From an uncultured Agathobacter sp. (GTDB lineage Bacteria; Bacillota; Clostridia; Lachnospirales; Lachnospiraceae), in assembly GCA_934358675.1 (NCBI GenBank), contig CAKRKX010000032.1, positions 1 to 24,590 of the forward strand: DNA of 24,590 bases, read 5' to 3'. Below the pieces are notes generated by a model, which saw nothing but the letters and a program-made list of their open reading frames with translations, had not been told where the DNA came from and did not search any database. Of this stretch, positions 14,972 through 22,678 are shown piece by piece. How positions within the stretch are numbered: position 1 is the stretch's first letter; every line of letters begins with the position of its first letter. Both the position numbers and the translations under genes were made by a program.

Positions 14972-17101
14972 CTACATCATCCTCGTGTCTTCCATGCGCT
15001 TCTCGATAAAGTGATTCAGTCCCATAAACGGAATGCGGATCCAAAGACCAATGATCAGTGATGCCGCACAGAAGATCATAAGCTTTAACAGATCCAGCAC
15101 CAGATCCTGATGATACATGCCTCCGATACATTCGCGCATCGCATTGATTGCGTACGGGAACGGGAAGAAAATGTAAACATTCCGGAAGAATGACGGCAAT
15201 GCCTCAATCGGATACGTTCCGCCGGAGCCCGCGATCTGGATGACCATGACAACAACCGCCAACGCCTTACCGATGTCTCCGAACGAAATCGTAAGTGAAT
15301 AGATCAAAAGCGAGAACGTCAGGCTTGTCACAGCCGCTACAAGAAACATCGCTGCCGGGTGCTTGCACTGCACACCGAATAGATACAGATCACCGATCAC
15401 GATGACCATCGCCTGCACCTCGGAGAGAAGCAGGAATAACAGATATCTTCCGAAGTAATACTCATGTGGTTTTGCATGCGGGAAATCATTCTTGTCCACA
15501 TGCACCTTTAAGATGGAAACGAGAATCGTCATTCCCACCCAGATGGCGAGTACCGTGTAAAAAGGCGCTACACCCGAACCGTAATTTGCAATCTCGTAGA
15601 CATAATGTTCCTCGACTTTCACCGGTTGCGAGAAGAAGTCACCGTACATATCCGGATTGCCCGCAAGCAGATTCATGATAATATCAAGCCGTTCACTCTC
15701 CGAAGCCTCTTTGATCTGCTCCAGGACATTGCCGATCTTGTCATTCGCCTGCTGCAATACGCCCTGCAGCTGCGTCAGGCTGACATTCACCGTTCCGAGT
15801 GTTGTGTCCACACCGTCAAAAATATCTTTCATTCCGTCAAGCGTTCCGCTTAAATTATCAAGAATTTTCTCCGTAGAATCGAGCACCGATTCCATGTTGG
15901 TCAGCATTTCCTCCACCTGCGGCGTAATCTGCTTTGTGAACATGGAACTGATATTGCCGATCGTGGTCGAATAATTTGAAAGCGTCTGCTGCACCGCTGC
16001 GATCGCACGCTTCGTGTCCGTGGCATCCTGCGTCACATTCCCGGATTCCGCCACGGAAGCCGCAAGTGTCTGAAGTTTCTGCACGGTCGCGATCGTATTA
16101 CTCAATGAATTGGAGTTGCCCTGTACCTTTTTCAGATAGCTTTCCAGATCATCGAGTCTGCCGGACAAATTCCCCGCATCATTCTGGATTGCCAGCACAT
16201 CATTCGTCAGCGCATCAATCTGGTCCTCCAGCTTTGCTGCTTCGATATCCTTTGCGATCGTGTCGATCGACTTTGTGATCTCCGCAAGTGTTGCTTCCAC
16301 TTTCTCCGAAAATGTTGCAAACGAAGTCTCCGTTGTCGCAAGGCTTGTCTTGCCGTCCTCAAGACTCTCTTTGCCCGTGGTGATCATATCCTGACTGGCA
16401 TCGAGATTCTCGTTCGTCTCACCGGATGCCTCCGTGAGCAGATCATTTCCTTTCATAAAGGATGTGATCATCTTGTCGTAGTCGTTCAGATAACCCTGCA
16501 CCGTCGTCAGCTTCCCGACAAACGCATCCACCGCGTCGGCCCTGCTGATCTCCCCCTGCAGATTGTTCGTCTCAGTGAAGATCTTCTCGGTCACAACCTT
16601 TACAAACGACTGATTGATCGTCGACTGCAACGTCGAGACTGCCGTATCGGTAATCTTCGTTGCCACGGCATTCTTCTTTTCATTTTCATAATAAATAATC
16701 TTGGGATTTTCAATGTTATCCGCCAAAGCGTGATACATGCTGTAAGAGAAATCCGATCCGATCACGACCGCCGCATAACAGTCGCCCGACTGCACACGAT
16801 CCACGGCATCTTCCTTCGAATCGGTAAATACCCAGCCGATATTGTCTTTCTGTTTGAGCTGATCGACGATCTGTGCCCCCATGTTCGCCGGATTGCCGTC
16901 CAGACCCTCGCATCCCTCATCGAGATTGCTGACCGCGATACGGATGTTGCCGGTGTTGGCATACGGATCCCAGTTCGCATAGATATTAAACCATGCGTAG
17001 AACGCCGGCAGAAGGCATAAGCCAACGGCGATCACCAGCGCAAAAAAGTTTCGGAACAGACCACGCAGGTCCGCCGCAAAGATTCGTCGAATGTTTTTCA
17101 T
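14972..17101 (-). CDS. YhgE/Pip (EsaA-like) family membrane protein, first copy
   Basis: A 709-residue protein with the same plan as the paralog downstream: N-terminal helix (~18-40, LPAFYAWFNIYANWDPYA), a long extracellular part with coiled coils (~215-490), and a five-helix C-terminal block including VAPFYTVLAIWVGMTILVSIL and GGTYPIEALPSFFRNVYIFFPFPYAINAMRECIGGMY split by loops. Such proteins act as phage receptors (Lactococcus Pip) or type VII secretion parts (EsaA). No EssC, WXG100 or other T7SS gene is in the window. Start ATG 17101 follows AGGGAGAG at 6 bases. It is first in the three-gene operon, with an extended -10 promoter at 17144-17152. Confidence 0.9.
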   Translation of the reverse strand: MKNIRRIFAADLRGLFRNFFALVIAVGLCLLPAFYAWFNIYANWDPYANTGNIRIAVSNLDEGCEGLDGNPANMGAQIVDQLKQKDNIGWVFTDSKEDAVDRVQSGDCYAAVVIGSDFSYSMYHALADNIENPKIIYYENEKKNAVATKITDTAVSTLQSTINQSFVKVVTEKIFTETNNLQGEISRADAVDAFVGKLTTVQGYLNDYDKMITSFMKGNDLLTEASGETNENLDASQDMITTGKESLEDGKTSLATTETSFATFSEKVEATLAEITKSIDTIAKDIEAAKLEDQIDALTNDVLAIQNDAGNLSGRLDDLESYLKKVQGNSNSLSNTIATVQKLQTLAASVAESGNVTQDATDTKRAIAAVQQTLSNYSTTIGNISSMFTKQITPQVEEMLTNMESVLDSTEKILDNLSGTLDGMKDIFDGVDTTLGTVNVSLTQLQGVLQQANDKIGNVLEQIKEASESERLDIIMNLLAGNPDMYGDFFSQPVKVEEHYVYEIANYGSGVAPFYTVLAIWVGMTILVSILKVHVDKNDFPHAKPHEYYFGRYLLFLLLSEVQAMVIVIGDLYLFGVQCKHPAAMFLVAAVTSLTFSLLIYSLTISFGDIGKALAVVVMVIQIAGSGGTYPIEALPSFFRNVYIFFPFPYAINAMRECIGGMYHQDLVLDLLKLMIFCAASLIIGLWIRIPFMGLNHFIEKRMEDTRMM

Positions 17102-17143
17102 CGCTACTCTCCCTATGTTATATCTCCCTCAGTGCTTACGCTT

Positions 17144-17152
17144 ATTATACCA
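17144..17152 (-). promoter_or_regulatory. Extended -10 promoter of the YhgE operon
   Basis: Minus-strand TGGTATAAT is a consensus extended -10 box about 43 bases before the ATG at 17101. The -35 region is poor. A second TATAAT lies at about 17229-17234, in the tail of the MoxR gene region, and could start a longer transcript. Confidence 0.65.
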
Positions 17153-17257
17153 TGTCACCAAGCGAATCTCATAGCGATACATCAAAGATGTACCGCAGTT
17201 GATGACCTACGCAGGCATCAGCCTGCTTCATTATACCCTGCCTTAGTCGTCTAAGGC
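17153..17257. other. Hairpins after the MoxR gene
   Basis: Three small stems occur: TACATC-AAA-GATGTA (~17178-17192), GCAGGC-ATCA-GCCTGC (~17211-17226) and GCCTTAG-TCGT-CTAAGGC (17240-17257, over the MoxR stop codon). None has a T-tail, so termination between the MoxR operon and the YhgE operon is uncertain. Confidence 0.4.
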
Positions 17258-18760
17258 AAGAATCTCCATCGCTTCCTTCGTCAGTTCTTCCCCGCGGTCT
17301 TTCAGAAGGAGCAGGCGGTTGTACTTATAATAATCCTCATTGCCGCACTCGCCGACAAACTTTAAGCTGTAATAACCGGCAGACAGCTCCGATAAGAAGA
17401 TAACCAGCTCCTGTCCCTCGCCAAACACACGGCTCAAGAAATCAAACGCGTTCGACAGATGTCTTCCCGCATCCGCGATCTGCTTCTGTCTCGCCTCTTC
17501 CCTCTCATCAAAATACTGCTTCACAACGCCAAAGTCCGCACGCGCATCGCCGGTTCCCTCTTCTGCCACAAGACGGATGCACGCATCCAGCATCGCCTCA
17601 AGATCATGTGCGGTATGCAGCTCCTCCCTGGACAAAAGGCCTGCTTTCTTTCTGTGCGCGGTCATCGTCTTATGCGACTCACTCTGTCGCTCCAGCAGTT
17701 CCTTCGCATTTCCTTTGCCATCCTTTAGATCCGCACGCAGATAACCAAGCTGCTCCAGTAATTTCTGCTGCGCAGCCTCACGTCTTGCATAGGTCACAAA
17801 CTCCTGACCGAGTGTGTCAAGAAGCAGGCCGATCAGACTGAGTTTCTCGTCAAACGGCGCATTTTGAATAGAAAGTACATCCTCCGGTAACTGTCCTTCC
17901 AAAAGTTCCGGCACACGGTAGATCTGATTGTACTTGCGATACAATTCATAGTAGACCGCAAAGTCGCGCGCGATCTCCGGGTCCTGTAAATACTGCACAA
18001 CAAAATCGTAATCGATCTGCATGCCCTGCTGCTCGTACACTTTCATGACAACCGACAGATCTTCCCATCCTCGCGCCGTCACGAAACGCTTGCCGTCCAC
18101 ATCCGAAACGATCGAATAGAAATTCTTTTTCTTGATCTCAAGGTACGCAAGGATCGCACCGTGGATCTGCGCATGGTACGCATACTCTTTCCATGCCGCA
18201 AAATCTTCCTCGATATAAATGCGTTTTACACGGTCATACGTTACGATATCAAAATCGCGCACCGACTTATTGTATTCCGGCGGGTTGCCCGCGGTCACAA
18301 TGATAAAGCCGTCCGGCACACGATGATTTCCGAATGTCTTGTACTGCAGGAACTGTAACATCGTCGGCGCAAGTGTCTCCGACACGCAGTTGATCTCATC
18401 GAGGAACAAAATACCTTCCTTAATACCGCTCTCCTCGATCCGGTCATAGATGGATGCAATAATCTCGCTCATCGTATATTCTGTCACCGAGACTTCCTCA
18501 TCCCCGTACTTTTTATTTGAAATAAAAGGCAGACCGATCGCACTCTGTCTCGTGTGATGCGTGATCGTGTAAGATACGAGATTGATGCCGCACTCGCGCG
18601 CCGCCTGTTCCATGATCGCGGTCTTGCCGATTCCCGGCGGTCCGATCAAAAGCAGCGGGCGCTGTCTCTCAACCGGGATCACATATTCCCCGCTCTCATC
18701 CCTGGTCAGATATGCGTGAACAGTGTTCACAATCTCCTGTTTCGCCTGTTTGATGTTCAT
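17243..18760 (-). CDS. MoxR-type AAA+ ATPase
   Basis: A 505-residue ATPase. Walker A GPPGIGKT is at 40-47, Walker B GILFLDE at 116-122, and sensor-1 Asn in TAGNPPEYN near 159. The MoxR-style inserts (ARECGINLVSYTITHHTRQS, LAPTMLQFLQYKTFG) are present. The C-terminal ~200 residues are helical and charged and longer than in minimal MoxR proteins. MoxR ATPases work as chaperones with VWA-domain partners, and the VWA protein is encoded just upstream, so the pair fits that rule. Start ATG 18760 has AAGGAG 7 bases upstream. A 95-base gap follows the VWA gene; it contains no clear terminator. Confidence 0.9.
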   Translation of the reverse strand: MNIKQAKQEIVNTVHAYLTRDESGEYVIPVERQRPLLLIGPPGIGKTAIMEQAARECGINLVSYTITHHTRQSAIGLPFISNKKYGDEEVSVTEYTMSEIIASIYDRIEESGIKEGILFLDEINCVSETLAPTMLQFLQYKTFGNHRVPDGFIIVTAGNPPEYNKSVRDFDIVTYDRVKRIYIEEDFAAWKEYAYHAQIHGAILAYLEIKKKNFYSIVSDVDGKRFVTARGWEDLSVVMKVYEQQGMQIDYDFVVQYLQDPEIARDFAVYYELYRKYNQIYRVPELLEGQLPEDVLSIQNAPFDEKLSLIGLLLDTLGQEFVTYARREAAQQKLLEQLGYLRADLKDGKGNAKELLERQSESHKTMTAHRKKAGLLSREELHTAHDLEAMLDACIRLVAEEGTGDARADFGVVKQYFDEREEARQKQIADAGRHLSNAFDFLSRVFGEGQELVIFLSELSAGYYSLKFVGECGNEDYYKYNRLLLLKDRGEELTKEAMEILALDD

Positions 18761-18855
18761 TGTTGTACTCCTTGTTCTATTCTAATTCTGTCTTACTCTT
18801 CCATTGCAAAACACTGCTTTTTCGTTCTGTTTTTGGTTGTTCTGATGTTTTCTTT

Positions 18856-20301
18856 TTATGTCGAAGTCGTTTCGAGATACAGTTTTACAGCCCAGTCCGG
18901 GACCTTGCGTTCCTCTCTCTCTTCATCTCCGTAGAAGACGAACACCGTCTCGTAGTCCGTCGGCTTTTTCGGATATTCTCCGAAGCCGTCCGTAAAATAC
19001 ATCAGCCCCTTGAGCTGCTTTAACTCGCCACGCTTCCGCAGTGTCTCCACATAATCGAAGACCGGCCGGAAATCCGTTCCGTATCCGCCCTCCACATGAA
19101 AACCGTCCGCATACGCGTTCATCTCATCCAGGTTCGTGATGCGCACATCACGTTGGATCTGGTTGTCACACTCGATGACACGGATATTGACCTTATGGAA
19201 AAAGGATTCCTGCTGCTTAAGGATCGCTCCCGTCTCATTGACAAACTGCTGCACAAGCCTGTCCTTGCAAGACGCAGACGTATCAATCGCGATCACAAGT
19301 TCCTCTACCTTCTTCGCCTCACGGTACTCATTCTCCTCAATGAGCGGCATATTGCCGTACATCTGCAGACCGTACATATAAAATCCATAGTCAAACGAAT
19401 CCATGTCCACCGACACTTCTTCCCGCACGACTGCAAACTTCTTTAAATATTCCTTATAACTTTTGCGCTCCCGGTTCTGCATTTTAAGCATCCATGCCAG
19501 CTTTCCGGCATCTTCCGCCGCGTCCTTGGCGAATGTCTCCATATCGCTTTCGATGCGCTTCGCGTTCTCTTTCCACTCCTCTTCCTTCGGGTCCATCGAT
19601 CCCATCGGCGTGGTGTCCTGCTGCTTCTCCCCGGTCGGCTGCTGCTCGCTGTCCGACTCGCTGCTCTCGTTCTCCATCGGAGCCTTCGGATTCTTGTCAT
19701 CCTCGTCCTCCGGTGGCTGCATCCGCTCCCAGAAACTGTGATCGCACATCGCAAATTCCTGTCGGAGCGATTCTTCCAGATACGGATCGCGTTTTCTCAA
19801 TATGAAATAATGGTACAGTTTCTCTGCCGTCAGCACTTTCAGTTCCGCCGTCAGCTTCTCGTACCACTGCTGTCGGAAATCCGATGTCACACGCAGAATG
19901 CTCGGATACTCCATCGAGTCCACAACTGATTCCACCGCAATATCACAGCACAGATCCCACAGTTCCACATCCTCATGTTCCTTTGCCGAGAACATATGCC
20001 GGAACAGGCAGTGCATCAGCATATGCATGTACGCACGGTTTAAAAGTTCCGGGCGCTCGATATAGGTGTGCAGCAGATACGTCGGATTAAACCGGATAAA
20101 TGCCGCGTCCGTGCCGAGCGTCCGCGTCGAGAGATCCATCTTGAATCCAAGCGATCCCAAAGCCGGTCCCATAAAACGCATCGACAGATATAACTCGGTT
20201 CGAACGCTGTTCAATATTTTATTTCCTGTTGTTTCTAACTCAATTCTTGTCTTCATTGATTCATTATATTCTTTCAATGACACCGAACTTTCCGCCATCA
20301 T
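18856..20301 (-). CDS. DUF2201-type metallopeptidase-like/VWA protein
   Basis: A 481-residue cytoplasmic protein with the plan of 'putative metallopeptidase plus VWA-like' proteins (DUF2201 N-terminus, VWA C-terminus). The N-terminal HExxH site reads HMLMH (93-97) with His102 following, so the catalytic Glu is replaced by Met and peptidase activity is doubtful. The next motif, ELWDLCCDIAVESVV, matches the family. A Glu/Asp/Gln/Pro-rich linker (~195-245) leads to the VWA domain with an intact MIDAS DTSAS (340-344), Thr409 in GGYGTDF, and FTDGFGE. Start ATG 20301 is 24 bases after the LRR stop; its ribosome site is weak, and GTG at codon 7 is an alternative. It is a likely client or partner of the MoxR ATPase. 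Confidence 0.82.
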   Translation of the reverse strand: MMAESSVSLKEYNESMKTRIELETTGNKILNSVRTELYLSMRFMGPALGSLGFKMDLSTRTLGTDAAFIRFNPTYLLHTYIERPELLNRAYMHMLMHCLFRHMFSAKEHEDVELWDLCCDIAVESVVDSMEYPSILRVTSDFRQQWYEKLTAELKVLTAEKLYHYFILRKRDPYLEESLRQEFAMCDHSFWERMQPPEDEDDKNPKAPMENESSESDSEQQPTGEKQQDTTPMGSMDPKEEEWKENAKRIESDMETFAKDAAEDAGKLAWMLKMQNRERKSYKEYLKKFAVVREEVSVDMDSFDYGFYMYGLQMYGNMPLIEENEYREAKKVEELVIAIDTSASCKDRLVQQFVNETGAILKQQESFFHKVNIRVIECDNQIQRDVRITNLDEMNAYADGFHVEGGYGTDFRPVFDYVETLRKRGELKQLKGLMYFTDGFGEYPKKPTDYETVFVFYGDEEREERKVPDWAVKLYLETTST

Positions 20302-20325
20302 CCCAATGCTTGTTTCCGAGTTTTT

Positions 20326-21216
20326 CTACCACTCGTCCAACGACAATTTTGTCACTTGCCGGTGCGCCGTAAAATGCTGTCTCTGATACTCCATCAGTAT
20401 CGCCGTGATCGCACTCAGCTTCTTGTCCGCCGCCTCATACAGACCATCCTCCAACGCATCTTTTGTGATCAGACACGTATCACACAGATAGCGAATTTCT
20501 TCAACACACTCCTGCTCGATCAGTTTCAGCAGGACAATGCGCGCGTTCTGCTCCAGATACTGCTCATACTGCTCCTTCGCGGCATCTTCCAGCTCGACCG
20601 GATAACGCAGCCGGTTGAGCGCCACCATGATCGCAGCCTCGTAATCATCACTGATCACATGCGAAAAAAGCCTGTCATACGCAAGCAGATCCACGCCTTT
20701 TCGCGTGACACACTCACGGTACGGATAGCCGCTGCCCTCAATCTTGTGATGCAGCACGCGCGCCTCCACGTCCTCCACGAAATCGTACACATACGCCGGG
20801 AACGTCAGACGCAGCCCGACCGGCTCGATCGTAAATGTAAGCCTCCGGTCATTGTCCGCAAGCAGTTCCTTCATAACCGAGAAACTGCCGCGCTCCTGAT
20901 GCAACGTAATCTCGGACAGACTCTGACACTGTTTGATCACGCCATCATAATAATCCTCCACACGGTCATGCAGACACATACTGCGCAGATTCTTACAATT
21001 ATAGAACGCATAGCGCCCGAGCGTGTCGATCGTCGCCGGAAGTTCCACACTTAAGAGATCCTCCCGTCCCGAAAAAGCGCTCTTGCCGATGCTTCGCACC
21101 GGAAGTTCTTCTATTCTTTCCGGGATAGTCAAATGACGTATTGCACCTTCGTATCCTGTGATTTCTATGTATTCATTACCTCTACGGTCTTTTTTTTGTT
21201 CATATATGTATGCCAT
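20326..21216 (-). CDS. BspA-like leucine-rich-repeat protein
   Basis: A 296-residue protein without signal peptide. Residues ~28-105 hold about three LRR_5 (BspA-like) repeats: IPERIEELPVRSIGKSAFSG, LPATIDTLGRYAFYNCKNLR and a looser third one. The rest (~110-290) is helical, with several Cys residues, and is not recognised. LRR_5 repeats are protein-binding. Being intracellular and next to VWA and MoxR genes, it could be the target-recognition part of that set; this is inference. Start ATG 21216 has only a weak site (AAGAAAG). It lies 37 bases after folC and 24 before the VWA gene. Confidence 0.78.
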   Translation of the reverse strand: MAYIYEQKKDRRGNEYIEITGYEGAIRHLTIPERIEELPVRSIGKSAFSGREDLLSVELPATIDTLGRYAFYNCKNLRSMCLHDRVEDYYDGVIKQCQSLSEITLHQERGSFSVMKELLADNDRRLTFTIEPVGLRLTFPAYVYDFVEDVEARVLHHKIEGSGYPYRECVTRKGVDLLAYDRLFSHVISDDYEAAIMVALNRLRYPVELEDAAKEQYEQYLEQNARIVLLKLIEQECVEEIRYLCDTCLITKDALEDGLYEAADKKLSAITAILMEYQRQHFTAHRQVTKLSLDEW

Positions 21217-21253
21217 TACAATTCTTTCTTAATTTTTCTCTACTATCTATTTT

Positions 21254-22465
21254 TCATGCCACCCGTGTTTCTTCGTATAATGCTTCCAGTTCCCCGATGA
21301 AATAAAGCGATCCGAGCGCGATTGTCTTCTCGCCCATCTTCGGCAGCGCAAGCACATCCGCAACTCTTTCGATACTTCTCGCCGGAACCCCATGATTCCT
21401 GATATCTTCCGCCAGGCTCTCCGCCTGCAATGCACGGCTGCTCTCCGGTGTCACCGTCACAAAATCGATGGCAAGCAAAAGCAGTTCCTCGATCATCTTC
21501 TCATAATCTTTATCCGCCATCACGCCCATCACAAAATGAAACTTCTCATTCGGATAAAGCTGTCTTAAGCTCTCTGCCAAAGCGTGGATTCCGTTGCTGT
21601 TGTGCGCGCCGTCCACCATAAGAAACGGCTCCTCGCTTAACAGTTCCATGCGCCCCTTCCATACCGCCGTATGGATTCCTTTTTCAATCGCTGCTTCTGC
21701 TTTCGCCGGATCAAATCCGGTCTGCGCAAAGAAACTTCTTGCGGCAAGCATTGCTGCTGCACCGTTCTCCAACTGATATGCACCGGTAAGTCCCGGCCGC
21801 ATCGTAGCCACCTGCTGCATATCCGACTCGCTCACAAGCGTTCCCGGATGCTGCTGCAATACCGCAAGCGCTTCCTCGTCCTGTGGCGCAAAGACTGCCG
21901 GAACGTTTTCTTTTAAAATGCCTGCCTTTTCCGATGCAATCTCCGTCAGCGTATTGCCGAGAATTGCCATATGATCGTAACCGATCCTTGTTATGACCGC
22001 AACCATGGGATTGCCGAGCGCATTCGTCGAGTCGAGCCTTCCGCCGAGTCCCGTCTCCATGACCGCGACATCGCAGCCACAGTCTTTAAAATATAGCACC
22101 GCCATCACCAGACAGTAATCAAACATCGTCGGTGTCACACCGAAATCCATTGCAAGAAGTTCATTGCCGATTCGTGTTACCGCATTCTTCGAAATCATCT
22201 GCCGGCCGACCGTGATGCGCTCCTCAAAATGAATCAGATGCGGCGATGTAAAGCAGCCGCATTTCAATCCCGCCTGTGTGAATATATTGTTAAGAAACGC
22301 ACAGGTGGAACCTTTGCCGTTCGTTCCCGCAACATGGATATAGCGGAGTCCTTCCTGCGGATTGCCAAGTGCCGCAAGCATCCGCCTGGTCACTTCCACG
22401 CCCAGCAGATTACCGAACCTTCTGCTGTTCTCAATTTTATCTATAACTTCTTCGTATGTATACAA
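21254..22465 (-). CDS. folC: Folylpolyglutamate synthase / dihydrofolate synthase
   Basis: A 403-residue ATP-dependent ligase of the Mur ligase family that adds glutamate to folates, and in many bacteria also makes dihydrofolate from dihydropteroate. Landmarks are the P-loop VAGTNGKGSTCAF (45-57), FTSPHLIHFEERI, METGLGGRLDSTN, ITRIGYDHMAILGNTL, SEKAGILKE, and VDGAHNSNGI. Length is usual. The start is TTG 22465, with GAGG 7 bases upstream. It heads a probable operon with the LRR, VWA and MoxR genes; their link to folate metabolism is not obvious and may be only shared transcription. An extended -10 box lies at 22498-22506. Confidence 0.93.
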   Translation of the reverse strand: MYTYEEVIDKIENSRRFGNLLGVEVTRRMLAALGNPQEGLRYIHVAGTNGKGSTCAFLNNIFTQAGLKCGCFTSPHLIHFEERITVGRQMISKNAVTRIGNELLAMDFGVTPTMFDYCLVMAVLYFKDCGCDVAVMETGLGGRLDSTNALGNPMVAVITRIGYDHMAILGNTLTEIASEKAGILKENVPAVFAPQDEEALAVLQQHPGTLVSESDMQQVATMRPGLTGAYQLENGAAAMLAARSFFAQTGFDPAKAEAAIEKGIHTAVWKGRMELLSEEPFLMVDGAHNSNGIHALAESLRQLYPNEKFHFVMGVMADKDYEKMIEELLLLAIDFVTVTPESSRALQAESLAEDIRNHGVPARSIERVADVLALPKMGEKTIALGSLYFIGELEALYEETRVA

Positions 22466-22497
22466 AATTTTGCCTCGTTCGTCGTTTTTTATTTTTT

Positions 22498-22506
22498 AGT
22501 ATAACA
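22498..22506 (-). promoter_or_regulatory. folC promoter, extended -10
   Basis: Minus-strand TGTTATACT is a near-consensus extended -10 about 32 bases before the TTG start. It is overlapped by the LexA-like sequence CGAACATGTGTTAT (22501-22514). A TTGACA further upstream (22530-22535) is too distant to pair with it. Confidence 0.55.
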
Positions 22507-22521
22507 CATGTTCGATGTTAT
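22501..22521. promoter_or_regulatory. Palindrome / LexA-box-like site at the folC promoter
   Basis: ATAACA and TGTTAT form an inverted repeat 22501-22506 with 22516-22521. Inside, the minus strand reads CGAACATGTGTTAT. This matches 12 of 14 positions of the Firmicutes SOS box (CGAACRNRYGTTYC); the second half-site ends in AT where the consensus has YC. It covers the -10 box. Confidence 0.35.
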
Positions 22522-22540
22522 GCAAAATCTGTCAACACAA

Positions 22541-22566
22541 AAAAAGCCCGAAAAATCCGACTTTTT
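22541..22566 (-). terminator. Terminator before folC
   Basis: On the minus strand AAAAAGTC pairs with GGCTTTTT (one wobble) and is followed by a run of seven T's. It insulates folC from upstream transcripts. Confidence 0.65.
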
Positions 22567-22622
22567 GCGTCTTTATCAAAAATATCCATCCCCGCTTCTT
22601 TCACAAATACTCTTATAGCCAA

Positions 22623-22667
22623 AACAGGGTCAATGTATAACTTCTTTTGTTATACATTAACCCTGTT
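22623..22667 (-). terminator. Long hairpin terminator of the CAP-SLH gene
   Basis: The 19-bp stem (22623-22641 with 22649-22667, one wobble) has a 7-base loop and lies 12 bases after the stop codon. The T-tail is only four long, so a second terminator downstream (22541-22566) may finish the job. Confidence 0.75.
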
Positions 22668-22678
22668 GTCATTTCACT

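Noticed and set aside
12366..17101. Type VII secretion locus
   Set aside because: YhgE proteins resemble EsaA, but no EssC-type ATPase, EssB or WXG100 gene is in the window, so the name is not justified.
22530..22535. TTGACA as -35 box for folC
   Set aside because: It lies 26 bases from the TATACT box, too far to form a pair; the extended -10 alone is the better reading.
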